Positions 22,478 through 33,948 of a stretch of DNA of 64,000 bases are shown piece after piece. Source of the stretch: Eutreptiella sp. 'Long Island Sound 2002' (Eukaryota; Euglenozoa; Euglenophyceae; Eutreptiales; Eutreptiaceae); contig OZ038380.1 in assembly GCA_964036045.1 (NCBI GenBank), positions 184,838,108 through 184,902,107 of the forward strand, read 5' to 3'. A program made the translations under genes and the position numbers. The notes under the pieces were generated by a model. The model was not told where the DNA came from and did not search any database. It saw nothing but the letters and a program-made list of their open reading frames with translations. Position 1 is the first letter of the stretch. Each line of letters begins with the position of its first letter.

Positions 22478-22777
22478 TGTTATGGCTTCGAACAGCAGCA
22501 GCGCAACAGCGCAGCGCAACAGCGCGCAAATCGCAAGTCGCAGTCGCAATCGCGCTGACAGTCTGTGAATAATAAAGAAGCATCGAATGCCAACTGTGAA
22601 TGAGCGCTGTAAGATACTTCGATCTTTGAACAGGGTTTATGTCTTCGAGATTGTGTTATTATTGGTGCCCCGTCTAAAGATCCTGGGAGGTTTGTCGATT
22701 GGGATTTTGGATTTCGGATTTTGAGAAACAAAGAGGCACAGGAGTGCAGTCGAGTTCCCAAGAAACAAACCACAACA
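22478..22777 (+). repeat. E3 5' LTR, 300 bp
   Basis: Starts TGTTATGGCTTCG and ends CCACAACA. It repeats at 32268-32567. It contains alternating GCAACAGCGC repeats and an AATAAAG near 22,569 that could serve as a poly(A) signal. Confidence 0.9.
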
Positions 22778-22779
22778 AG

Positions 22780-22790
22780 TGGTAGCCAGC
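22780..22790 (+). promoter_or_regulatory. E3 primer-binding site
   Basis: TGGTAGCCAGC two bases after the 5' LTR. It begins with TGG as required to pair with a tRNA CCA end. It differs from the initiator-Met-type sites of E1, E2 and E4; I cannot name the tRNA. Confidence 0.6.
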
Positions 22791-22870
22791 TAGGTGGCGG
22801 GGAGGATCAATCTTCGAGATCAATCTTCGACGCCGCAACGCCGTCAACTTGATTTGGACTTCGATCTACA

Positions 22871-24532
22871 ATGGAGCGGCCCTTCGACGACGCACCTATG
22901 CTGCATTTCGTCAGAGACAGTTTGTTTCGAAGTGATTCACCCTTGCATCACGAATTTTCGACCTCGTTAGAGAAGTTCATCGCAGAGCGCATCGCTAGTC
23001 GAGAAAGCGAGTGGTTTCCATGTCTCTCTCGTGATCTTCACAGCTGTTCGCAGAAGCTTGCGGATACTCAAGCCAAAGTTATCGAATTGGAACAACGCAT
23101 CAATGTATTGCAGGCAACAGCAGCAAGTGCTACCGCAGCAACTGAACAACGCGTCGATGCATTGCAGGCAACAGCAGCAAGTGCTACAGCAGCAACTGGC
23201 CAGCGCATCGATACCTTGCAGTCCTCGACGGAAAATGCAACTCAAGCTGCTGCAAATGAGCTTCGACGCGTAGAACTTGAATTGTCGCAATGTTACGCTC
23301 TTCTTAACGAATTTGTACGAACTTCGAGTCCACCACCTCCGAACAACATCCAGTTTCCGCGACCACAACAACAACAGTTTCCGCAACCACCGCCTTCTTC
23401 GAATTCGAATCAACCTCACCCTCCACAACAACCACTCCCACAGCGGCCTACCTTCGAACCACTACCCCAGTTCGTAGTTCAACGTGCTCCTTCGCAGGAG
23501 ATTTTGGGACGCTGCGTAGAGCGCCTGAACAAACTGGTCAAGAGGTTCACGGGTAAACCTGGATGTGGAGAGATTCGAACATGGAAAGAAGATCTATTGC
23601 GAGCCTTCACCTTGTCGGACATCACCTCACCCGTCGATCAGGCAGCAACGATGTCATTCCTCCTCGATGGTGATGCCGCTGAGTACTATCATAGCCTGAC
23701 GAAAGTTGTACAGGACGACTGGTTCGAGCTCATGCGTGTGTTAGGCCAGCGTTTCGACTGCATATCCCATGAGCCAGTGTATTTGTCCAGAATGTTGAGC
23801 TTGAAAGAGAGCGAGTTTCCCCGACATGCAGATTACGTTCGAGAATTTCGTACATGCGTTATCAAGTCGAAGGTCAACACGAATGAACTCCAGATGGGTT
23901 ACCTCGTCAACTCTCGATTTGTTGAAGGGTTGTCGAATGACGCTGTGCGCCGGCAGTACATCGTTGAAGTCCGTTCGAGATGGCGTTCTAATAATCCATT
24001 TGGATTCGATACCTTGGTAGAGACCATCGCGGAAGCCTACATTGCGGCTGGGTATCAACTGGAAGAAGTACAGAACGCATCGAGAACGACATCAGATCAC
24101 ACCCTGGGTCCTGCAGTGTCGAGACCCCTGCCTATGATGGTCCCACCTACTTCGACTTCCACGTTTCCATCGAACCCTATGCCAACGCCACACGTCACAC
24201 CGACCCCAGCTGCGGCGCCCACGGCTTCGACCGTGGCAGAGCCGATGAATCTCGATGCAATTGCCAAGCTTCGAGAAGAGTTACATGCCTACATTGGTGA
24301 ACGGTTCAGACGTCAACATGGCGGACGCCAAGATGGTCGAGAAAGCAGACGTTGCTACAACTGTGGCGAACAAGGACACTTGGCACGCGACTGTCCAAAA
24401 GGTCGACCGCCATCCCAAGGACGAGAACGCCGGGAATCACGGTCGAACACACCGAAACGAGATCAAAGTCGAGATAGCAAGGGACGGTTTCGATCCCGCT
24501 CCAAGAGCAGAGAAAGGCCTACAACGGCCTAG
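22871..24532 (+). CDS. E3 gag polyprotein
   Basis: 554-codon frame from an ATG 93 nt after the LTR. The N-terminal coiled coil includes tandem 18-residue repeats with LQATAASATAAT. A Pro/Gln-rich linker follows, then a Ty3-type capsid region (about residues 200-400: GEIRTWKEDLLRAF, FLLDGDAAEYYHSL, FVEGL) and one clean CCHC knuckle, CYNCGEQGHLARDC, followed by an Arg/Ser-rich tail. Gag builds the particle and packages RNA. It overlaps the pol frame over 24255-24532, so pol expression probably needs a +1 (or -2) frameshift. Confidence 0.9.
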   Translation: MERPFDDAPMLHFVRDSLFRSDSPLHHEFSTSLEKFIAERIASRESEWFPCLSRDLHSCSQKLADTQAKVIELEQRINVLQATAASATAATEQRVDALQATAASATAATGQRIDTLQSSTENATQAAANELRRVELELSQCYALLNEFVRTSSPPPPNNIQFPRPQQQQFPQPPPSSNSNQPHPPQQPLPQRPTFEPLPQFVVQRAPSQEILGRCVERLNKLVKRFTGKPGCGEIRTWKEDLLRAFTLSDITSPVDQAATMSFLLDGDAAEYYHSLTKVVQDDWFELMRVLGQRFDCISHEPVYLSRMLSLKESEFPRHADYVREFRTCVIKSKVNTNELQMGYLVNSRFVEGLSNDAVRRQYIVEVRSRWRSNNPFGFDTLVETIAEAYIAAGYQLEEVQNASRTTSDHTLGPAVSRPLPMMVPPTSTSTFPSNPMPTPHVTPTPAAAPTASTVAEPMNLDAIAKLREELHAYIGERFRRQHGGRQDGRESRRCYNCGEQGHLARDCPKGRPPSQGRERRESRSNTPKRDQSRDSKGRFRSRSKSRERPTTA

Positions 24533-27500
24533 AAAACAATTCCGAAGACCTGGTGGCGGACGTCCTCGAGAAGAGCTGAACACCACCACCAGCACTAATA
24601 AACCCGAAAAGAATTCGACGCTTGGAAGTGTCACTGTCGAAGGAACCGAACCTGAGCATGCTTCTCTGTTCACGGTTCGAGGGCGCATTTGCGCATGTCG
24701 TGAAGACTCCTTTGACTCCAGCGTGGAACTGTTGGTCGACTGTGGAGCGACTAGTGACTTTATGTCGATGCAAACAGCAAAGAGGGCGCGACTTCCTCTC
24801 TATAAACTGAGAAACCCTGGACATGTCTTGACAGCAGGAGGTGTCCAAGTCGAAGTACAGTACTACACGCGAGCTTATGTTCGAGTTGGAGAGCTTGTAT
24901 TTCGTCATCACTTCAAGGTCTTGGAGATTTTGCCGGATGTAGTGCTTGGACTACCATGGCTTCGAAGCTACAATCCAACTGTCAACTGGAAGGAGCGATA
25001 CGCCGACATCCAACATGGTTCGATTTCGTACCGGTTGTCTTTTGGCGAATCACGACATTCCACCCAGCTACAGTTTCAAGCAGCTTCAAAGCTGGACCTT
25101 CTTTCGATACTTTCATCCAGTTCCTCGAAAGCGAGTCCGGTTGGGAATCCTACCCCACATGCCAACGAACACCCTGACCTACACTCGTCGACACACGTGC
25201 AGCGCAGTACTGACACGTACGATGAGTCCGAGACGGAAGATGGTATCACCGATGAGGAGTGCAGCGATATGGAAATTGAGTACATTTCGTTGCCGAAACT
25301 CAAAAGAGAGATCCGTCGATCTGATCTCACGGGAGATCAAGTATTTCTGTGTTGCATGCCTCGACCAGCAGTGCCGGTCGATGAAATGTATAAGATGCAA
25401 GCCAGTGATGACAATGACGGGCTTGACCCTGTTCGACGCAAACTACCGAGTCGATTACACAAGTGGGCGGACCTCTACGACCGGGAGAAAGCGGAATATG
25501 GAGACCTACCTCCGCATCGACCTGGAAGAGACCATCGAATACGCCTCGATTCGGAAGAAAATCCACCGTGGGTACACCCTTACAAAATGGATCCGAGCCA
25601 ACTAGATCAACTTCGACGACAATTGGACAAGTTGCATCGATCTGGTCGCATCAGACCATCCTCGAGTCCATACGGAGCGGGTTGCCTACTGGTGAAGAAA
25701 GCGAATGGTAAATGGCGTATGTGCGTCGACTACCGAGCGTTCAATACACGAACTGTACGAGATCGATATCCTTTGCCATCGATCCAATCCATCTTGAGTA
25801 CACTGGGGGGTTCCACCGTATTCTCAAAGATTGACCTTGTTAGTGGGTTCCACCAGATCCGAATTCAAGACGAAGATATCGAGAAAACCGCCTTCAACAC
25901 ACAATTTGGCGCCTTCGAGTGGGTTGTTCTGCCCTTTGGCCTCTGCAATGCACCATCGACGTTCCCACGCGTCGTGAATGATGTCCTGCGAGACCACTTG
26001 GGGATCTTTGTATGGGTGTACATTGACGACATCCTCGTCTTCTCGAAGGATGCGGACGAACACCAACGACACCTCGACCTGGTACATGACCTACTCCGTG
26101 AGCACCAGCTCTTCCCCTGCATCGATAAATCCACATTCTTTCAGAGTCGAGTGCCCTTCTGCGGATACATCATCGACCAAGATGGAGTACACATGGACCC
26201 TGAAAAGATCAAGGTCATTCGAGGTTGGCCTCCACCAACTACGGTTCATGAAGTTCGACAGTTCATTGGATTGTGTGGATTTTACCAGCAGTTTGTCAAA
26301 GGGTTCCAAGCTGTCGCAGCCCCTCTGACTGCAATGTTTAAGGCAGACTTCGAGTGGGAATGGACAGCCGTCCACCAAGCTTCCTTCGACAAGCTGAAGC
26401 AGGCGATGATCAGCGCGACACATCTCAGTGCTATCGACCCCCGACAGCCGTATCACCTGTACACAGACGCTTCGAAAGACTGCGTGGGTGCTACGCTGGC
26501 GCAACGATGTGCGCATGGGAAGTACAAGGGACATCTTCGACCTATTGACTTCATGTCGCGGAAAATGCAGACTGCCGAAACTCGATACCCGATTCGAGAA
26601 CAGGAGTTGTTGGCCATCGTATTAGCCTTGAAACAATGGTTTCACCTACTTCGAGGACCGCAGCAGGTGCACGTGCACACTGACCACGAAAGTCTTCGAT
26701 ATCTCAAGACCTGTCCTCGACCGCTGACACCACGGCAAGCACGATGGTCCCAATTCCTCGAGGAATACAACCTGACGTTGTGGTACGTGCCGGGCCTCGA
26801 GAACCCTGCGGCAGATGCCTGCTCTCGTTTAACTTCGCGGCAGTTGATGGAGATCGAAAATGCTACACGTACATGGGCTTTCGCAATTCCCCTGGTCGAA
26901 GACTGGGCTTCACCGGAAAGAGAACCTGTCGATGAGTTCCTACATGTACTCGAAGACACATTCTCTCATGACGAGGTGTGGCCCCAGCCGTACGACCACT
27001 TGTACGTTTCACTACGAAGCGGACGCTCCGTGGGGAAGGAACTTGACGCAGATGAGCTTGCGGAACCAGCCCTGCAATTCGACACCGAACCCGCCGTCGA
27101 GCCGGAGGACCTGGAGCCGCGACCGTCGAGCGCGACAACTGCGAAGCCGGAGGACCTGAGACTGGATCCAGCACCATCGGACGAGATCATGGCTGAGAAT
27201 TCACACCAACCAAACATGCATCTCGATGAGGCTGGCAATGAGCCAGACACGTCTATTGACACCGACGACCTCCCCGATGTAAGCATGGATCGCCCCCTTC
27301 GAGTCACCTTTGGCAATGAATCTCGATACGCACCGACCATGGCGGAACTGATTCGCTGTCGACGTCACCGTGACGGCACGTTGCAATCGGTTCCCTTGCC
27401 CAAAATTGGTTCGAACACGCCGTACCCTTCGAGTCTTAAGGGTACACACCGCCGAGTACATCGACATTATCAGTGCAAAGACTTGACTTCGACAGCTGTG

Positions 27501-28940
27501 TGGGCGACAGCCTATCGGGAGGACCCCCGGGCGAAACACATCTACGAAGTCGCAATTCGAAGCCCTGCGGCACGACACCAGCTTCGAGATGCCAAGTTGT
27601 CCTTCGATGATGGCAAATTCTTCCATTTGTCGATGATGGGCAAACGTGTGCTTGTCCCCCGAACGCTGGTTACGTCGATTGTGGCTATGTATCACGAGTC
27701 GGAGTTCTATGGCCACTCAGGAGTCCTTCGAACCATGGCCCTGATTAAGCGCGACTATGTATGTTCACACCTACGACACTATGTCGAGCGATACATACTA
27801 AGTTGCGATGTCTGTTAAGCGGCGAAATCTAGACGAGTCGACACCGCCAGAGTCCCAAGACCCTTGCCGGTGCCCGACACCAAATGGCACAGTGTGTCCG
27901 TCGATTGGGTTTCGGGATTGCGGCCGACCACAAGGGGCCATGATGCCATCATGACTGTAGTCGACCGATTCTCCAAGCGTGGAATGTTCATCCCTTGTCG
28001 CAAGGATATGACAGCCGACGACCTCATCTATGTGTTCCTACGTGAGGTTATTCGATTGAAAGGATGCCCTCGACAAATTGTTTCTGACCGAGACAAGCTG
28101 TTCGAGTCTCAGGCATGGAAGGAGTTGGCCCAGCGCTTCAAGATTGAGATGCATCAAACAGTGGCCAACCGCCCTCGAGGCAATGGCCTGGCGGAGCGCA
28201 GCAATCAGTCCATCCTCCAGCGCCTGCGTACACACGGCATCTTTGGCAACAACGAGTGGGATGTCGCCCTCCTGTTCGCCGAAATCCAGTTCAACAACCT
28301 GACATCCAATAGTCTTCGACTATCCCCGTTCGAGATAGATGAAGGACGAACACCCCATTTTCCATTGGATTTTCCCCGAATGACTTCTCATGCACATGAA
28401 CCATCGACCGTGAATGATTACATGCAACGAGCGGAACGTACCTTCGATTCTGTGCGTGCAATGCTTGCCGAGGAACGTCGACGCCAGATGCATGTGGTCC
28501 TGCAAATGGACCGACACGTTCGAGTGCCTGAAGTCGGTGAACGATGGTGGGTGTTGGTGCCTGAATATCGACATAAAGGGAAACTCGATGTTGTCTGGTG
28601 CGGCCCTTACAAAATACTCGAGGTACTGAACAAGGGCGAGAATGTCAAACTGGACATCCCTGCCCCCTTCGATGGGTTGCGAGTTTTCAATCGAGACAGC
28701 ATAAAACCCTACGTCCATCGAGAGGGACAGCCGGTGTGGGAGTTTCCGATGCCCCCTGTCAAAACTGGAGAATCTCCTCGACTTGTCAAAATTGTGGCTA
28801 GACGTCGAGTGGGATCTAAAAAGCGCCGCACATTCCTGTACTGTTGTGAATGGGATGACGACACATGGTCTTGGGAGTCGAGCAAGGCTCTAGAGGAGGA
28901 TCCTGTGTACCTTGAGTTCCTTCGACTCCACCCTGAGTAA
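24255..28940 (+). CDS. E3 pol: PR-RT-RNase H-IN-chromodomain, one in-frame TAA
   Basis: Read from within the gag overlap. Protease motif VDCGATSDFMS is near residue 160, with VLGLPWL later. RT has KIDLVSGFHQI, LPFGLCNAPSTF and the catalytic VYIDDILVF near residue 590. RNase H has YTDASKD, REQELLAIV and HTDHESL. Integrase has HH (YHESEFYGHSG) and CDVC. A TAA at 27816-27818 stands where the family consensus has Gln (CxxCQ). The same frame continues to 28940 with VDWVSG, SDRDK and AERSNQ for the D, D and E, and a chromodomain-like end (RLVKIVARRR, then TWSWESS). All catalytic residues are kept; the single TAA is the only visible break. Confidence 0.9.
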
Positions 28941-28989
28941 CTGAGTAACACCCTTACTCTTCTCTGCAGCGTGATTTTTCGAAAAACTC
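28941..28989 (+). promoter_or_regulatory. Possible splice acceptor before E3 accessory ORF
   Basis: A pyrimidine-rich CCCTTACTCTTCTCTGCAG ends at 28969, 20 nt before the accessory ATG at 28990. It also contains a duplicated CTGAGTAA. It would suit a spliced subgenomic mRNA, as used for env-type genes, but this is inference. Confidence 0.35.
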
Positions 28990-31724
28990 ATGCGAGGTTC
29001 CGGGTCGAACACCGGAGCCTCCGCCTATGGTACTACATCCCGGACGCCCCGAACTTCCTCTCAACCTCCGCCTTCTCGAGCGACATCGTCGAACGTCATC
29101 GACGTTGACGCGATTGAACCCCCAGCGAGGACGACTTCAACTGGCCGCTGCTTGTCGGTAGCATCAGCGCCAACTCGTCCGAATCGACCTCTCGATCCAT
29201 TCGAACCGCCGCACTACAGCCAGTCGGCATATGCTGGGAGCTCGAAAGGAAAAGGAGGCCCGTCAAAAGGAGGCAAGGGAGCGCCCGGATGGGTCGACAG
29301 TTCTTGGACATCGAGGCCGAACACCTGGACATCGAGGTCATCCAGAGAGGATCCGAGTACCGGAGAGCCGAAAGTCGAAGACGACTGGGTCGACCAATCC
29401 TGGCATTCGAATGCCCCGAAAACACAAGCTTCTACTCGAACGAACCAATCCGACTCCTACTACCACGACGCCGACTCCTATTACCACGACGATGACTACA
29501 ACTACGACGCTGAACCCTGGCCACTCGAGTCCAACGACGAAGCAGAATATCCTTACGAACCCGCGCGGTCGACAGCACCACCCAGCTACGATTCTGTGCC
29601 GGTGCCGGAGTCGAAATGGCAGCCCTACAACATGCCGCAGTACAATCAGGAAATCGAGACCATCGATGAACTTCGACACTTGGGAACGTTCGGATTGAAG
29701 CCACCCTATCGATTTGGGACACATGAAGATGATCCGATGAAGACGGAGTACACTAAGCTCGAACCATCGGTACTCACTATTGCGTCGAGTACCATGGCTG
29801 GTCTTCGAAAGCCGCACACGTTCCTGAGCGAGAAACACTATGAAGTCGTGTCGAACGCAAATGCCGCCATTGTCGAGTTGGGCAAGACCATCTGCATCGA
29901 CAATTCGGGTCGAACCGCACCATTCCCGTACGAAACGGCTCGAAGTGCCCCTGACACGTCTTTCGATGAGCATGGAAACCTTGGTGGTAAGCCAGGATAC
30001 CAATGGTATACGAAAATCGAAGTGGCTTGTCAAAACTTTCGAACGGCCCTCATGAAATGGCGACATTATGATGAAGAGCTCGATTATGGATTCCGACAAG
30101 ACCTCACCGAACATACCCTGCCGGGTCAAATTGCTTGACTCAACCGCATGCATCGAGAGATCTCGGGTATCGACGACCTGATAAACGTTGCGGATGGGAT
30201 CGACCTGATCTTCAAGTATCGACGCTTCTGGACCCACGAAAGGATGAGACGAGAAGCTCCCGTTGCCGTTTCGATTATGGGAGTTATCCGTGATCTTCAA
30301 AAGGTTTGCCAATCGAACGACTGGCTCTTCGAAGATCGAGCCCCCTTCCTTGCGTACAAAGTCGATTTGCTTCTTCGTCGACACCAACTGCGCAGCCTTC
30401 GAGGCACCTCTCGACTTGGGTATAAACGATATGGGTGCGCTCAACATCGAACGCAGGACCTTGCGGTCCAGCTCCAGGAATACTTTCGACTCGGAGAACA
30501 GATCGAACCTTACGCATACAACGCCGTCGGACCAGGCGCCCCATCGACCTTGTCCAGTTGGCGACGATCTACCAGACTGGACCCGGAAGACTCGGGTACC
30601 ACGACTTCGATAGGGCAATCCGACGAGTTGCTGCCCTTCACTCATCGAATGAAGAGTATGTCAATCTTTTCCCTTTCGTGGATGCCCCCGATTTGGTTCG
30701 ACGCCTGGGTACCTCGACATACCTCATGTCCCCCTACAAGGCCGGATACCAAGATGGACAACGTTGGCGTCGGACGGTCAAGTTTCGAAGGGACATCTAT
30801 GCTGACGAACGGGAGGAGATCGAGAAAACCGACTCGCCTGCGAGCGACCCGTTCCACCGGGACCCCCTCGATCACCGGTTCTTGTCGATGGAGTTGAATG
30901 CCTATCAGCACCACTTCGACATTCCGTTCTTCAAGTACCTCACGCTGATCCACGAAGACTTTAAGGCTGCACATCGACGCAAGGTCAGCTGCCGAGACCA
31001 AGTCCTCGAAGCGGTCATTGTCGACACGGCTTCGAGCCTTGTGACTGCAGAAGCGGTTCCATTTGCTCTGCAGAGTTCCCTCGCTGACGGCCACTATGTC
31101 CATCAACACCTCGGTCGACTCCAAGAAGAAGGTTCTCGAACCGACACGCTTGAGATCGTCGACCGATATGCCCTCGGCCCTGAGAAGGACGACATCAGCG
31201 CCGTCATTGTCGTACGACGACTTTCGATTGCCGACACGCCGTGGTGGCGAGTCGATACGCGAACTGGTCAGTTCTACCACAGCATGGCCGCTGGTACTGG
31301 TTCGAAGGAAACCTATCGGTGGTCTACTGGTCGACATGACGGATACTCCTTCGAGGCCACCAATCGGGCCGATCTGTGGAGTGAGGACGTTTGGAAACCG
31401 TCGAGCCTCTGGGACTTCTATTCGACCAGGGCACAAACACTGGGACCTGGACAATTTCGAGCGCTTGCCCGTGAACATGTCTTCGTATTCCAGTACAAGT
31501 GCCCCGTCGATGACCGACCTGGTGATCCCAACCTTCGATTGCTGAACCATCGATCTGGTATCCTGATTCAGAAGCGTGCCCTCGACAGTGATATCTGTCG
31601 ACACTATACGGGTCATGACACCTTCAAGTTCATGGCTGGCGTCGAGACACTAAAGGAAGTGCATGAACTATGTCGACTTCCCGTGGATCGTTCGTACACG
31701 TACACGTGGGGCAGGGACTGCTGA
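28990..31724 (+). pseudogene. E3 extra 3' ORF of unknown function, broken by a TGA and a frameshift
   Basis: Sense-strand coding region between integrase and the 3' LTR. Block one, 28990-30138, is Ser/Thr/Pro-rich, then Tyr/Asp-rich (SYYHDADSYYHDDDY), then a globular-looking part, and ends at TGA. The same frame continues from 30139 to about 30,540, then the reading shifts one frame and runs to TGA at 31724. Together this gives about 900 codons. I see no transmembrane segment, signal peptide, zinc motif or known enzyme motif. Its TCGA-rich composition matches gag and pol, so it belongs to E3 and is not a later insertion. It sits in the position of env-like genes, but nothing in it looks like an envelope protein. 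Confidence 0.6.
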
Positions 31725-31732
31725 TTCGACAT

Positions 31733-31815
31733 GTCTGGATGCCAAGTAATGGCTGATTCGACAGTCTGGATGCCAAGTAATGGCTTCTTCGACAGTCTGA
31801 ATGCCATTAATGGTA
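31733..31815 (+). repeat. Tandem repeat of a TCTGGATGCCAAGTAATGGC unit
   Basis: Three copies about 30-33 bp apart, each separated by TTCGACA, in the E3 non-coding tail. Confidence 0.7.
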
Positions 31816-32257
31816 TCGAATGCCTCCATATGTCCTGTCGAGCTGGCAGATGTACAGGCCTGTTGGTCTGCTGAGCATCCAGCTTCGATGTTATGGTATG
31901 TTATGGTTCGACGTGCCCACAGCCTTGCTGCGGGTACAGCGCCCGTGCAGTGTGCCTGGCGAGGTTGTCTTCTGCAGCTTCCGCCGAAAGCCGCAGCCGT
32001 GGCAAAGTCGAACACGGCGTGTGAATGAGGCGCTGACGACGGGCGTCCCATGACTGCACCTCGGTGTGTGATCTCGACCAGAATTGGTCCACTGTCTCGA
32101 CCAGAATTGGTCCACTGTTTCGACCAGAATTGGTCCACTGTTATGCTTCTGTAGCCAGCACATGTCGAGGCCCAAAATTCTTTTTTCTGTCTGGGCCTGC
32201 TCTCATTCAAAATTGTGACGCCCGCCCAGGTGAGTGAGACCTCTTCGAGGTCTCAAC
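31816..32257 (+). other. E3 3' non-coding tail
   Basis: No gene seen. TCGA remains frequent here although the tail is non-coding. A 24-bp unit, TCGACCAGAATTGGTCCACT plus four bases, is repeated three times at about 32,075-32,145; each unit contains the palindrome GACCAGAATTGGTC. Confidence 0.6.
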
Positions 32258-32267
32258 GGGGGGGTAG
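32258..32267 (+). promoter_or_regulatory. E3 polypurine tract
   Basis: GGGGGGGTAG abuts the 3' LTR, the expected primer for plus-strand synthesis. Confidence 0.75.
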
Positions 32268-32567
32268 TGTTATGGCTTCGAACAGCAGCAGCGCAACAGC
32301 GCAGCGCAACAGCGCGCAAATCGCAAGTCGCAGTCGCAATCGCTCTGACAGTCTGTGAATAATAAAGAAGCATCGAATGCCAACTGTGAATGAGCGCTGT
32401 AAGATACTTCGATCTTAGAACGGGGTTTATGTCTTCGAGATTGTGTTATTATTGGTGCCCCGTCTAAAGATCCTGCGAGGTTTGTCGATTGGGATTTTGG
32501 ATTTCGGATTTTGAGAAACAAAGAGGCACAGGAGTGCAGTCGAGTTCCCAAGAAAAAAACCACAACA
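32268..32567 (+). repeat. E3 3' LTR, 300 bp
   Basis: Near-identical to the 5' LTR and followed by the CTGC target duplicate. Confidence 0.9.
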
Positions 32568-32571
32568 CTGC

Positions 32572-33051
32572 TTGCTGCTGGTGTAGGGTCTCCTGCTGCT
32601 TGTTTTTGATGAGGAAAATGTTTTGTTTGCTGAAATACAACCACTCCAGGATAGCCCAAGCCAGAGATAAGCAAGTAGAAGAGAATCAGGATCCAAGCAT
32701 GAAGGGCTGCAGCGTAAACAGTGAAAGATGTTAGAATATTCACAGAAACTGCAACTCAGGTCAAATCGGAGTGCATAGTCACAAAGATAGCTGAAATGTT
32801 TTGGAAAAAGAGTTGGAAAACTGCCCCATGGTCACTCAATCTCCATAGTGCCATCTCAGGAGATGTGCACTCTTTGTTTTGGGTCCCATATGTGCTGAGG
32901 TGGCAGGGCATGTGGCGATGAGGTCACTGCCATGTCACATGGGATCTTCCTACTTAGCTAGGCTGACCAGGAATTGAACCCAGGACCTCTTAAAAAGAGG
33001 TGCCCAGCCCCCTAGGGTGCATACCACTAGGACAGCTAAGAATTCATGAGA
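32572..33051 (-). repeat. E1 5' LTR, piece 2 of 3
   Basis: These 480 bp continue the E1 LTR after E3. They match the middle of 9498-10284 and include the tRNA-Pro-like relic at 32961-33031. The piece ends with TGAGA, the E2 target site. Confidence 0.85.
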
Positions 33052-33849
33052 AGTAAGAAAAAGTGCTTTTCCATTGCTTTGAGGCATACTCTAGTTGTAT
33101 TAGAGATGCACTGAGCATCCATGCATTTTTATCTTAGTATTGGTCCCACCAAAACTGGTGATAACACATTTTGACCTATGGAACCAAACACCCAATCAGG
33201 ATATGGAGTGGACCCCTTAATCCCCTTTCAATGTGAAGCAAATCATCTTTTCCTGAGTTGACTGAGAACTGACATATCCAAGGCAGAGCCTATGAATTTA
33301 TCTATGTTTTTCCATGAATTCTTAGCTATCCTAGTGGTATGCACCCTAGGGGGCTGGGCACCCCTTTTTGAGAGGTCCTGGGTTCAATTCCTGGTCAGCC
33401 TAGCTAAGTAGGAAGATCCCATGTGACATGGCAGTGACCTCATCGCCACATGCCCTGCCACCTCAGCACATATGGGACCCAAAACAAAGAGTGCACATCT
33501 CCTGAGATGGCACTATGGAGAGAGAGTGACCATGGGGCAGTTTTCTAACTCTTTTCCATAAACATTTCAGCTATCTTTGTGAATATGCATTCATTTGTGA
33601 CCTGAGTTGCAGTTTCTGTGAATATCCAATCACCTTTCACTGTTTACACTGCAGCCCTTCATGCTTTGATCCTGAATTCTCTTCTCCTTGCATACTATTG
33701 GCTTGGGCTATCCTGGATTGACTTGGATTTACTGTATTTCAACAAAAAAAAGCTTTTCATCCTCCAAAACAAGCAGCAGGAAACCCTACACCTACAGCAA
33801 GCAGCAGGAGAAGCAAAAACACAGTGCTGAAACGACTATAAACTTTTCT
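33052..33849 (+). repeat. E2 5' LTR, 798 bp
   Basis: Identical apart from a few bases to 49622-50419. It ends CTATAAACTTTTCT directly before the PBS. Confidence 0.9.
33330..33400 (+). repeat. tRNA-Pro-like relic inside E2 5' LTR
   Basis: CTAGTGGTATG (D-arm/A-box region), GGGGGCTGGGCACCCC (anticodon-arm-like, loop with GGG), GAGAGGTCC and GGTTCAATTCC (B box at 33381-33391). It resembles eukaryotic tRNA-Pro. The internal T run would stop RNA polymerase III, so a functional tRNA is unlikely. Confidence 0.55.
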
Positions 33850-33860
33850 GGTAGCAGAGG
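33849..33860 (+). promoter_or_regulatory. E2 primer-binding site (initiator tRNA-Met type)
   Basis: TGGTAGCAGAGG directly at the LTR end. It is complementary to the 3' end CCTCTGCTACCA of animal-type initiator tRNA-Met. E4 has the identical 12-mer. Confidence 0.8.
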
Positions 33861-33948
33861 CAGCCTGTCTCTGCGCACCGGCAGCAACCCCGTGCCGTAC
33901 ATCCAGTGCGCCGAGTACGGGCAAATATAAGCAGAAGGGTGAAAGAAG

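Larger units (their letters stand above)
22478..32567 (+). mobile_element. E3: complete TCGA-rich Ty3-type chromovirus nested in the E1 LTR
   Basis: TG...CA LTRs of 300 bp each, a 4-bp CTGC target duplication (22474-22477 and 32568-32571), PBS, gag, pol, an extra 3' ORF and a polypurine tract, all on the plus strand. The flanks rejoin exactly into E1 LTR sequence. The LTRs differ at about six positions by eye, implying a fairly recent insertion. TCGA occurs roughly one to three times per 60-bp line over most of the element, several-fold above chance. Confidence 0.9.

Noticed and set aside
33330-33400. Functional tRNA-Pro gene
   Set aside because: The T run in the middle would end RNA polymerase III transcription, the T stem has a mismatch and the acceptor stem is not proper. 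It also recurs inside LTRs, so it is a relic.
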